Positions 18,201 to 29,052 of a stretch of DNA of 64,000 nucleotides are shown in pieces. Below the pieces are notes generated by a model. The model made no database searches. It worked only from the letters and a program-made list of their open reading frames with translations, and was not told where the DNA came from. A program made the position numbers and the translations under genes. Origin of the DNA: Acanthopleura granulata (taxonomy: Eukaryota; Mollusca; Polyplacophora; Chitonida; Chitonidae); assembly GCA_016165875.1 (NCBI GenBank), contig JABBOT010000001.1, forward strand, positions 10,977,306 to 11,041,305. The letters are read 5' to 3'. The first letter of the stretch is position 1. The number at the start of each line of letters is the position of its first letter.

Positions 18201-21200
18201 TGTTATTTACTTCCTAAAGTAGCTCTGCTTGCTCTAAATATATTAAGTATACCCATTCCTTCGTCTTATCAAATTATTTGAAACCTTGATGCAATTCTAC
18301 TAAATCACAATCTCCAGGTTGGGATAAGGGAAATCTACTGATCTCAAAACATACATGTATAACATGTACTATCATTACTAAGGCACCAAATTAGATTCTA
18401 TTTCTCACTGCAATTATTACTATTTAATAATTACTTTTAGGGTTAACTTCAGTGGATATCCTATAAATTTTATCTTCATGTTGTAACCTGATGTAGTTAA
18501 TATGGTCATATCTTGTCCTAGTTTTTATTGTCATATTTTCTCTTTCCTTTTCCAAGCTTGCTCTAAGATACTAAATTTTTGGGAGGCTGTCTGGTGCTGT
18601 TGCTGCAGATTACTTGGGTGATCAGAGAGAATTGTGAGAGAAAATAAAACTCAAAAAGGTTTCATTTACTTTTTCTTTGGTGTGGTTCTCCTTGGTCCCT
18701 AGGGTGGTCGGTGCCCTTGACTCCATGCAGCTGCTCAACGGGAAAAACTTTCCCATACCTATTACGTTGAACAATAATAGCAGTATTGGTCATGAATGGA
18801 TCATTGACTCAGTGTCACCCAAATGTCACTTGAGGTTCCATGATGACGGATAGTATACCCCTCTGAATAAGTTGTATCTGTTTGATAATGGGTAGTGACC
18901 TAACTGCATACCGTATAGCCATCGGTTGTTTGTATTGGCAAACACATTGCTATTCTAGCTACAAAAGAGAAAGGTTAAATAAACTTTCTCCTTCTTATGC
19001 CTAAACTTTCTCCTTCTCATGCTTAAACTTTCTCCTTCTCATGCTTAAATTTTCTCCTCATGCTTAAATTTTCTTATGCTTAATGGAGACATCCAACCTA
19101 ACCCTGGCCCTGAAAACTACTTGAATGCAAATGGCCTTCTTACACTACATCTTAACATCCAGAGTATTCGTAATAAACTTCCTTATGTCATAAATCAGAA
19201 TAGTTTGACATATCTGTAAGCAACAGAAGTCTGAATATTCAAGGATTTAACCTACCATATAGAAGAGATAGAGATACGACTTTGTTAAACCCATGGGGAG
19301 GGATTCTAGAATATACTTCAGCCATGTGGCTAAACATCAACACCCCAGAAAGGTGATATGCTCCTTAACGTATCCTATATTTCACCAAACAGCAACACAA
19401 CAATGTATGACCATTTTGAATTCATGATTGAAAATGCTCTTGAAATCACTGACAGGTTTTAAGCTGTGGGTGATTTAGATGATGATATGACAGAAGATAA
19501 TTCTCGCTACCTAGGAGATATTCTACAGAGATGTAACGTCCATAACGTTATTTCAAAATCCACCAAACTTACCCCATTCCCCGCCACTCTTCTAGATCCT
19601 ATAATAATAAGTAACACTTAAGAAATCTCTGACTGAGATGTGATTACTGTTTATAAATTGGTTAGTGACCACAGAGCCACATACATGGACATCAAAATTA
19701 AATCTGGTATAAATCGTTCATATTCGTGAATATACCGTGGATATGTTTACCAGCAACTTTACAGATTTAGCTAAGATGTGCATACCTAACCAAACAGTCA
19801 CAATCAGGCCAGAAGATAAACCATGGTACGTCTCCAATTTTAGAAGAGAAATGCGAAAGCGAGACAGACTATGAAAAAAGGCACAAAGAACAGGACACTC
19901 TGTGGATTAAAATAATTACAAAAATAAAAATTGAGTTAGCAAAATGAAAAAAACATGCTCAACTGAACTACAACAGTATTGAATCAGTATTACAATCTCG
20001 AAATGGTCTTAAATTTTATTGGAAAACTCTGAAGATATTTATTGATAACTGCAAAAGGCCTGAAATTATTCCACCATTAAAATACCTGGGTGATGAAGGA
20101 CAGGAATGCACCTATTTTAATGATAAAGATAAAGCCACTGCCCTTAACGATTATTTTATCACAATAGCCACGGTTGATGACTCCACCACAACCCTACCTC
20201 CCCTTGTGTTGAAATGCCATGAAACCCTGGAATCTTTTATGATTTTGGAGGATGTGGTTTTTGATATAATTAAAGTTACTGATATTAATAAAGCGATGGG
20301 TCCAAATCTTATCAGTCATTAGTTGTTAAAAGCGTGGTGACCTCCATCAGTAAGCTTCTTTTGCTTCTTTTTAACATCTCTGTCCGTCATAGTACTGTTC
20401 CACTAGTTTGGAAAACTTCGAATATACTGCTCATCTTCAAAAAAGATAATAGGCATCTTCTGCCTAACTACAAACCAATCGCCCTAATCAGTTGTATCGT
20501 TAAAATTTTTGAGCGAATTGTCTTTAAGAATTTATACATGTATAAACATTTCAGATCCTATAACCTATTTTGTAAGTACCAGACTGGATTTTTTCCTGGA
20601 CATTCAACAACTTACCAGCTGATTGCTAGTGCAGGTGTGCCCCAGGGCTCTGTCCTTGGGCTCCTCCTTTTTCTGGTATATATAAGTGATCTTTCTGAAA
20701 ATATAAGTGTTGTAAGACTCTTGGCGGGCAACGCTTCTTTGCAGTATGCGTCCCCTAATACCATTCAAACTGAAGTAGTTATGAACCATGATTTCCAAGC
20801 CTTGTCTGATTGCTCAAAACAATGGCTTCTGAGTTTCAATGCCCTAAAAACAACTCTTCTGCACTTTGCCAATAGAAATGAAATAGACTGTCCCAAATTT
20901 GTTATGGAACAGGGTCCACTTACATCTTTTGAGACTCACAAACACCTTGGGCTCACATTTCAAAACAATCTCAAATGGCATATAGATAATATAATTGGTG
21001 CAGCTGGTGACAGGCTAGGTATCCTGCAGATATTAAAATACAATCTTGGTAGACATGCATTATCTATAATCTACCTCACCTTTATACGACCAATTCTAGA
21101 ATAAGCCAGGATGGTATGGGATAGCTGCACGAAAGAACAGTGTGATCAACTAGAAAAGCTAGTTATCTGCAGCAAGAATTGTTACTGGTCTTTTATTATA

Positions 21201-23116
21201 CACTCCATCAGAATACCTTTATATAGACACTGGATGGGACACTTTAGCCCATAGGCATTACCCAGCTAAAGTTAAACTGATACACAAAAACACCCAATTT
21301 TATGATAGACTTATTCCCCCTCTCCCTCCCCCCTTCCTTCGTCAACCAGCTATCTCAGTATAACCTGAGAAATTCACTTAATCTTAGTGCACCAAGAACA
21401 TGAACTCCAAGGTTCCAGTGTTCTTTTATACCTTCAACCGGTAACCTGTGGAATGCTCTAGATGTTAATATTGGAAACGAATCATGTTTAAAAATATTCA
21501 GTAAATTACCCCCAAAAAGATTAAACCCACCTCGATATTATGGTAATGGTAAACAGAAATACAATATTATACCTAACACAACTTAGATAAGGCTGCAGCG
21601 CCCTGAACTATGACTGTGGACGGGTAAACTTGACACCTAGCTCAGCTTGTTCTTGTGGAAACCTGCAGGAAGACACCTTGCACTTTTTCTTTCACTGTTC
21701 TCATTATGATACAATCCGGCCAAACCTTTTGAATAATCTATCTCTGGACATTACTAAAGAAAAACTGTAGAGGTAATGAATCAAAATCTACTAGTGATAA
21801 CTCACATGTAATGAAATTTGGTATGCAGTATATAGAAGCCAGCAATAGGTTTTGTTCATGCCAATTATCTAAAAATTGCTTTTTCCATGTTGAAACCGTG
21901 TTATAACTCTCAGACTTGCCCTCCTTTTATTTTTCATTTTTTTTCTATTCTGTTCTACTCTTTTTTATCTTGTATCCTGTACTTCAGACATTCGGCTATG
22001 TTGTTCCTTTCTTAAATGCTCTTTGTATCTTAATCTACTGTCATCGTACCCTCACATCTCCAGTAAGACCGTTAAATTGTACTTATTTAGTGAAAGAGAC
22101 CAGTAAGTTTTTTAGAACTTGTTCCTTATCCCACCGTGTACTGCTCAATGGAATATGTTCAATAAAATAGTAATCTGTCAATGTGAAATAATGTTCTTCC
22201 TTAAAATTCTGTGTTGACAGATGATATTGAGACCATGTTCATTACCAAAAAGGAAGGTGGTAAGTAGTTTATTTTGTGCATAATTTTGTAAGATGCTTCG
22301 ACTATAAAGGTTTGGGGACAAATTCATATTTCTGTGTCTGCGTAATTTAGATAATGTTTTGTCAACAAGATGTCGAAAATGTTTTTAGCTTTAATTCACA
22401 TTTCCTTTTGTCTTTTGCAGAAAGCAAGTTAATGTTTTCACGCCACAGGGTTACATAATGTTTAAGTCATGTGTTCAATTTCAGTAGTGTTATTGGTAAA
22501 TTCATTGGTTTTAATGTTACCAGATGACTTTGAGGATATCTGGCCTAAGGAGGATCGCCCCAGCTCTTACCTGGATGCCCTGATTAACTGGAGGCCGCCA
22601 TGTTTTGGTGACTGGGAAAGTGAGGAACAGAAGGATGACGAGGAGAGGAGGACTTCAATACTTGAGGACATGAGGGCCGTTAATGACCTAGTCTTCAGTC
22701 TAAACCCTGACACAGGTGGGTGCGACTTGATACTGTCTTATTGTTGTTATAGTGTTTCATCTGTCCTTTAAATTCATCTAAAGTCACCAGGGGCCATATC
22801 CCTAAAACTTCATAAACCACCAGTTTCTTGTAAGTCATGTAGCCTACCTAGCCACATCGTGATGGGGAATTCTGTGAAAAGATATGAAAACGAAATATTG
22901 AAAAAGCCCATATATTACTGAAAGTTTAATGAATAAAATAGGGTTTTGAATTTGTTTTGTTAATGAGGGATGATTCATCTTCAAACCTCATTGCTTTCTC
23001 TTGTAGATGATGCAGAATTTGAAATACCTCCACTTGAGTTTCCTTCAGACATTGAGAACATTTCTTTCTCGGACATAGCAGACCATATTGGTTCTCTTGT
23101 ACTGAAAGAGGACTGA
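15284..23116 (+). CDS. PTTG1: Securin (PTTG1-type separase inhibitor)
   Basis: Six coding exons join in frame: 15284-15380, 16194-16420, 16768-16894, 22221-22259, 22524-22715, 23007-23116 (263 codons plus stop; human securin 202). Securin holds separase inactive until APC/C destroys it at anaphase. Visible: start MATPGFQVYQDKEN with a KEN box at residues 12-14; RKALGSVN at 51-58, a perfect RxxLxxxN D-box matching the RKALGTVN core of vertebrate securin; a lysine/proline-rich middle; and an acidic C-terminal half. DFEDIWP at about 165-171 aligns with human EIEKFFP, the pseudosubstrate that occupies the separase active site. Exon 2 begins at 15251 (acceptor tgacttacag), and the ATG is its first. 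The 5.3-kb intron 3 holds a dead LINE. The polyadenylation signal is at 23612-23617. Securins diverge fast, so the call rests on motif order and spacing. Confidence 0.85.
18972..19080 (+). repeat. Short tandem repeat, ~22-bp unit
   Basis: Four to five copies of 'aaactttctccttctcatgc' plus tt, the last ones shortened, lie directly before the LINE coding remnant and may be part of its 5' region. Confidence 0.8.
19076..21770 (+). mobile_element. Non-LTR retrotransposon (LINE), degenerate, in securin intron 3
   Basis: The reading order is that of a LINE ORF2: NGDIQPNPGP near 19082-19111; LHLNIQSIRNKL (start of an apurinic-type endonuclease); DDMTEDNSRYLGDILQRC and ATLLDPIIISNT (end of that domain); then reverse transcriptase 20100-21100 with YKPIALISCIVKIFERIV and AGVPQGSVLGLLL; and near 21640 a CSCGN..EDTLHFFFHC motif typical of the C-terminus. 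It is dead: there are many stops, a frameshift near 20330, a missing stretch between HSTTYQLI and SAGVPQG, and the catalytic ADD box reads AGN. The Jockey/L2-like placement is a guess. The true 5' and 3' ends are unclear; the 3' part may run to about 22170. It shares the transcription direction of securin. Confidence 0.85.
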
Positions 23117-23611
23117 AGAGATTCACTGGAGGTCACATCATGGACAGCTTGGCAAACACAACAGATGTGACTTCTGTACTGTTTCATGGCACAAAATTTC
23201 TTCTCTCATGGAGGAAAAGGACATTGAATGAGGTGGAAGACAATTTTAAATATAGCATGGTGGAACATTATCCTCTGCGTGGTGAAGCTCCCGGGGCCAT
23301 GTTTCTGTGAATCCTGTGAAAGTGACTTGTGGCAGGACACTCATTTCAAGGACGTTACAAGTGAATCTCACAAAGTCAGCCTTGTCAGCTGGAAAGCTCT
23401 GTTTTGTGAAATAATGTGTCATTTCACGACATGTGGCAAGTTGGGAGACAAACCATAGTTGTGCATGTCTTGTCTTGTCTTGTAGTGTCTTGTACCCAAC
23501 ATTGCTCACACTGGTTGTGCAGTCAAATCTGGTGTTCTCATATCATGGAATATGTCCATTTTTATACACATGAATACTTTACCACTCTTTTATATGTAAA
23601 CATGTATTGTA

Positions 23612-23617
23612 AATAAA
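23612..23617 (+). terminator. Securin polyadenylation signal
   Basis: AATAAA about 500 bases after the securin stop, followed by a GT-rich stretch (gtgttgcaatgg). It is the first canonical signal after the stop codon and lies just before a minisatellite. Confidence 0.65.
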
Positions 23618-23697
23618 GTGTTGCAATGGTTATTGGTATGTTTTCTGTTCAAACAAAATTACCAAGCAATTGTAATGTGTATGCCTCTGTACTTGTT

Positions 23698-24760
23698 TGA
23701 CAACTCTCATGCACTGCCTGCTTGAGGGATTGACAACCCTCATACCATGCTTGTTAGAGGGGTTGACAACTCTCATGCCGTGCCTGCTTGAAGGATTGAC
23801 AACCCTCATACCATGCCTGGTAGAGTGATTGACAACTCTCATTCCATGCCTGTTAGAGGGGTTGACAACTCCCATTCCATGCCTGTTAAAGGGGTTGACA
23901 ACTCTGATGCCATGCCTGTTAAAGGGGATGACAACTCTCATACCTTGCCTGGTAGAGTGATTGACAACCCTCATACCATGCCTGGTAGAGTGATTGACAA
24001 CTCTCATTCCATGTCTGTTAGAGTGATTGACAACTCTCATGCCGTGCCTGTTAGAGTGATTGACAACTCTCATGCCATGCCTGCTTGAAGGATTGACAGC
24101 CCTCATACCATGCCTGGTAGAGTGGTTGACAACTCTCATACCATGCCTGTTTGAGGGCTTGACAACTGTCATGCCGTGCCTGCTGGAGGGGTTGACAACT
24201 CTCATGCCATGCCTACTTGAGGGATTGACAACCCTCTTATTATGCCTGCTTGAAGGATTGACAACCCTCATACCATGCCTGGTAGAGTGATTGACAACTC
24301 TCATTCCATGTCTGTTAAAGGGATTGACAACTCTCATGCCATGCCTGCTTGAAGGATTGACAACCCTCATAACATGCCTGTTAAAGGCGTTGACAACTCT
24401 CATGCCGTGCCTGCTTGAGGGATTGACAACTCTCATGCCATGCCTACTTGAAGGATTGACAACCCTCATACCATGCCTGGTAGAGTGGTTGACAACTCTC
24501 ATACCATGCCTGTTAAAGGGGTTGACAACTCTCATGCCATGCCTGTTAGAGGGCTTGACAACTCTCATGCGCTGCCTTGTTAGAGGCCTTGACAACTCTC
24601 ATGCCATGCCTGCTTGAGGGGTTGGAAAGTCTTATACCATGCCTGGTAGAGTGGTTGACAACTCTCATACCATGTCTGAGGGGTTGACAACTCTCTTACC
24701 ATCTCTGTATGAGGGGCTGACAACACCTATACCATGCCTCTTTTGCAGGTTCACAGTCTG
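23698..24760. repeat. Minisatellite, ~33-bp unit, ~32 copies
   Basis: The unit is about 33 bp: 'ttgacaactctcatgccatg' followed by cctgcttgagggg. Because 33 is divisible by three and the unit lacks stops in several frames, both strands show long open frames (one of 321 codons on the minus strand, 11-residue period HGMRVVNPSSR). These are array artefacts. The last units before 24760 are shortened and degenerate. Confidence 0.95.
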
Positions 24761-24948
24761 AACCTTGTCTGTTTGCTGACGCAAGGTTTTCACATTAAAT
24801 AAGTTATATATAGCTGAACATAAAATCATAGAATAACCTGACTATCTAGTACTTGCTGGAATTGTCATGCTGAATAGTCAGATTGCCAGTGTTAGGCCGG
24901 CTGTGTCCAACACAAAGTTGACATATTTTTGTATATCCTTGGTGTTTT

Positions 24949-25096
24949 GCAGGAAGGTCTGCCAGCAACCTGCGGATGGTCGTGGGTTTGCCCCGGGCTC
25001 TGCCCGGTTTCCTCCCACCATAATGCTGGTTGCTGTATAAGTGAAATATCCTTGAGTATGGCATAAAACACCAATCAAATAAGTAAATAAATAAAT
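24949..25096 (+). mobile_element. tRNA-derived SINE (family B), 5'-truncated
   Basis: Carries the family body (aaggtctgccagcaacctgc, ctctgcccggtttcctccca) and tail (gtgaaatatccttgagtatg, aacaccaatcaaa, then taaa repeats). The tRNA-like head is missing. It lies tail-to-tail with the next copy. Confidence 0.8.
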
Positions 25097-25330
25097 CATT
25101 GGTGTTTTACGCCATACATTGGTGTTTTACGAATATTTCACCTGTTCCACTGCGGCCAGTACTATGATGGGAGGAAACTGGCCAGGACCTGGGGGAAAAG
25201 CAACCATCCACAGGTTTCTGGCAGACCTTCCCACACACAACTGGAGAAAAAGACAGCATGAGCTGGGGCTTGGACTCACAGGGGCTCCTTGGTCATTCTA
25301 ATGCATTGGCAAGCTAATCACATTGGCCAC
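25097..25330 (-). mobile_element. tRNA-derived SINE (family B), reverse copy
   Basis: On the minus strand the order is B-box-like gtgagtccaagcccc, ctcatgctgt, gggaaggtctgccagaaacc, then the tail. The tail end is partly duplicated (cattggtgttttacg occurs twice). Confidence 0.75.
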
Positions 25331-25426
25331 GGAAGGCCTGACCATCTCAAGGTTCGACCCAGGTTTCTATCTGCCTATGGTTTGCTGTAGTGGAATGATT
25401 GTTTCATGAGCAGCCAGGGCCTTTTA

Positions 25427-26945
25427 TACCACTCAGTCTGCAAGGGCACCTTAGACCACTCAGTGAGGGCACCTTGGACCACCTAGTCAATGAGGACTAT
25501 TCAATCAGTGAGAGTTCCTTGGACCACCCAATCAGTGAAGGCACCTTAGACCACACACTCAGTGAGGGCTATCCAATCGGTGAGAATACCTTGGACCACC
25601 CAATCAGTGAAGGCACCTTAGACCACACACTCAATGAGGGCTATCCAATCGGTGAGAATACCTTGGACCACCCAATCAGTGAAGGCACCTTAGCCCACAC
25701 ACTCAATGAGGGCTATCCAATCGGTGAGAATACCTTAGAACACCCAGTCAGTCAGGACTCCTTGGACCACCCAATCAGTGAAGGCACCTTAGACCACACA
25801 CTCAATGAGGGCTATCCAATCGGTGAGAATACGTTAGAACACCCAGTCAGTCCTTGGGCCACCCAGTCATTAAAGGCACCTTAGACTACCCAGTCAGTAA
25901 GAGCCCAGACCAATCAGTCAGTTAGGGCACAGCCATTATAGACCACCCATCAGGGCACCTTAGACCAACAGGTCAGTGCGTTCACCACACACCCAGGTAG
26001 TGAGGGCACCTTAAACCCCCAATTATTCAGGGCTCCTTGGACTACCATCATTGAGGGATCCTCACTTGCACACTCATAATATCAGCGGGTATATCTCACC
26101 ATGCTTTTCGTCACTACACCTGCTCATAAATATAGAGATGTACTTTGTTAAAACAGCCTGGTGACCCAGTTATCAGAGAGCCAATCACATGGCTGAAATG
26201 GCTTGGGAACAAGGAAAATTCATACACAAAACCTTACTGAATGGTCTGCGTCACATGGTCCAATTTAAAGCTTTGACAGACTTGTCATGTGAGCTGGCCA
26301 AGACAATTGTAATTGTACAAATTTTAAAGTTAGTAAACACTATTCAGCTTTTCAGAGAGGTGGTCTGGCAAATACAGTGACACTGAAATGTGATCGGCTT
26401 GTGCATGAAGTGCCGACGGGCAGGGGAAAGTCACTGTGCTTCAATGCACTTGTGTTGACAAAACAGCCAATTAACCAGTTCATCCAAATGCATGTTGGAT
26501 GGCTAAACCATTACTGTATCCTTAATAGTCAGACTCAACACATAACAGGACAGTCTTACTGATAATGGGTTTCCAACAGTAAGTGTGATGCAGAATTTAG
26601 TCAAGGGATGTTAAATTGCTACTGACTAGATAAACATTCTTCATTCAACAGCGGGTATGTGTAGCCTTGTTTCATTGGTTGGCGGATGTTGTAAATATTC
26701 ACGTTACAGGAAATTCCCCAAGATCGCCTATAATGACGAAGACCACTACCTTTATCAGCGAGTACAGGCGAAAAGCATGGTGAGGTATGACTGCTGATAT
26801 TACGAACATACGCCATTTAGTGCACCTTAGACCACCCAAATATGGCACATCAAGCCATCCAGTCTGAGAGGGCACCTTAAACCACCCAGTCAGTGAGGGC
26901 TCCTTAGACCACCCAGTTAGTGTGGGGCAACTTAGACCACCCAGG
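25427..26945 (+). repeat. 72-bp minisatellite with 24-bp sub-units, split by a mobile element
   Basis: Regular 72-bp units at about 25540-25850 are made of 24-bp steps such as 'ccttagaccacacactcaat' plus gagg. Looser units fill 25427-25540 and 25850-26060. The same steps resume at 26816-26945. Between them sits the element at 26079-26800. A 161-codon open frame crosses the first part (repeat SEGTLDHTLNEGYPIGENTLDHP); nothing indicates it is translated. Confidence 0.85.
26079..26800. mobile_element. 722-bp inverted-repeat element inserted in a minisatellite
   Basis: The left end reads atatcagcgggtatatctca then ccatgcttttcg. The reverse complement of the right end reads atatcagcagtcatacctca then ccatgcttttcg. 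Similarity continues for about 50 bases. TA flanks both ends (26077-26078 and 26801-26802), consistent with a TA target duplication. Short internal open frames at 26189-26380 and 26377-26562 show no transposase motif, so the element is probably non-autonomous. Confidence 0.75.
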
Positions 26946-27495
26946 GTGATTACGACTATGCAGAAACAACAGTATCGCCAACCCAGCGTAGCCAATCATG
27001 CAATATTATTCCATGATTGGTCACACCAGTGTTTCCGCACAATCGTAAGCGCCCTAGTCTGTGAGTCAATTAACTTTCCCACAGACTTACACACCGTTTT
27101 GGTTGAGGACAAGCAGAAGGTCATGAAAACACAAGCACTGCCATCTCCTTGTCACCAATGCCCTACAAACAATGACAGTGAGGGTGCATGTAGATGTCCC
27201 CAGGTACTGATGTGCTGAAAAGATTCGATATCCGCAAAGTAACACAAAACACAATACTGCCTCCAATTTGATGAAATCCACCACAATGATCTTTTAGTTT
27301 CGGATGGTTACTGATATTCATGCCATTTTAACTAATGAAATGAGTCTGTTCTCATGAAGGAGAGGAACAAAGCACTCATCAGCTCTAGGAGAGGAGTTGT
27401 AAGTGCTGATAAAGTATTCCCTTCCACAGAGATCATGCAATGAGTGTAGCAAGTTAGTTCACCTCGCCAGACAGCAATTTGAACTTCCCACTTAA

Positions 27496-27530
27496 GACTG
27501 ACTGACTGACTGACTGATTGATTGATTGGT
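27496..27530. repeat. (GACT)n/(GATT)n microsatellite
   Basis: Several gact repeats pass into gatt repeats. Confidence 0.9.
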
Positions 27531-27925
27531 AGTGGTTAACGCCACCTTAAAGATTTCACACTCATGGCATCAAGAATAACTCATATGTCTATCCAAGATC
27601 ATTTTTTCTCCAATTTCAGTGAAAATTATTTACATTGATAAGTATTAGAATACATGTACTTGGATAAACTCAAATCAAATCATGGAACAAAGTCAACAAA
27701 AATATTTTAATTTCATAATAAGTAGCCAACATCTCACCCATGATGATCCTGTTCATGAAACAAATAGTTAATAACAGACAGGTGTCTGCCACATTCTTTG
27801 GTGTAGGTCAATAGCATGAAAACTCTGCAAAAAGAGACCCATAACAAAAACTGTGCCAATCTGTCATTTTGCTATGATAACGGCAATGCCCTTTGAGGCT
27901 GTCAGCATACATATATAAACAAATT

Positions 27926-29052
27926 TCAGTCAAATGATTCTTCATCTGGATTGAAGTTAACTAGCTTATGGTCAATTTGTAGATGGCTGACAAACTCTGT
28001 CAGGGTTGGTTTTGGCTCTGGCAGTTTATCATGCAAATCTTGGAGGGCTTGTTGGCTCACACGCTGCCATTTGAATATGAGACTGTCCAGATGGTCTAGG
28101 TTATTCTGGAAATGAAGAACAATCAATGTTATCATCATAGGAAAACAAGCTCTCTAAGTCATATGTGGACATGAATTAAAACCACAATAATTCAAACCAC
28201 GTAATGAGTTGCAAGAAAAAAAAAATCTTGTGTCGTGAACAGGAGGCCATCCTCCTTGACATCACAGTCATTATATTACAACCACACATATTGTTTATGT
28301 GTGTAAAATTAAACTTGAAGAGAAACAACATGATCAAAAGGTGATCTCCTGGGGCTTCAATACTGCTAAAGTGACATTAAGTCATAAACATTCACTCATT
28401 CTTCAGGGCAAATTATTACCTTTGTCCTGTACATTTTCACCATCTTCAGCTTGCGCAGTGTTTCCTGTTTTTGTTGAATGCTTTGTTGAAGTGATGTATG
28501 AAGACATTTTAAAGATTGCAGTTCTGAGGTACTTTCACTTCCAGTTTGCAGCAAAGCTCCCAGCCTAGCATGGGCAGGCTGATTTATTCCAGTGTCGCCT
28601 ACTGTCTCCAGACTTCCTTTTTCAGATGTACATCTGAGTTTGTCATCATTTATATTAGACTCACATTTACAAATCACTGAGTTGCATCTTTTGCAAGTTT
28701 TAAAGGCATCACTGTCAGCATGAAACCTTTGTTGTTTCTCACATTTCTGCTGCTCATCTCTCTTGGTACAGCTGGCAATACACTGAACATCTTGCTCCAG
28801 CTTTACAGCATTGTCATCGGATGAACACACATCAAACAGACGCTTTCCTCCTCTTTGCTGTGCCTCGCATGCCCCTTTGGTGCTCGCACGCAAAGGATAC
28901 CCTGTTGTAGTCTTTGACACTGGGCTGGGTGTGACAGGGTTGTCTGCCCTTCTAGCCGGTGGGCTTTCTGTGACCAGTAGGTGTTTGACAGAGGCCGGGG
29001 AGCAATGGTATCTGCCACATCGTTTTAGCTTTTCGCGCAATTTTGAACTCAT
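27926..29052 (-). CDS. SFR1: SFR1 homolog (SWI5-dependent recombination repair protein 1)
   Basis: Two coding exons on the minus strand: 29052-28420 (211 codons) and 28105-27926 (59 codons plus stop), joined in phase 0; about 270 residues against about 245 in human. SFR1 binds SWI5 and stabilises RAD51 or DMC1 filaments in homologous recombination. The diagnostic C-terminal part is clear: LRKLKMVKMYRTKNNLDHLDSLIFKWQ, then LTEFVSHLQIDHKLVNFNPDEESFD, very close to the animal SFR1 C-terminus. It follows a coiled-coil stretch (LQSLKCLHTSLQQSIQQKQETL). The N-terminal two thirds is basic, S/T-P rich (SPPARR, NPVTPSPVS) and probably disordered. ATG 29052-29050 directly follows an acceptor (gttttgcag), so a non-coding first exon probably lies above 29060. 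Confidence 0.9.

Noticed and set aside
23630..24595. 321-codon open frame on the minus strand and three on the plus strand
   Set aside because: All lie in the 33-bp minisatellite. The period is a multiple of three, so frames stay open by arithmetic; no start context, splice sites or non-repeat sequence supports a gene.
25399..25884. 161-codon repeat protein
   Set aside because: Explained by the 72-bp array. The reading ends as soon as the units become irregular.
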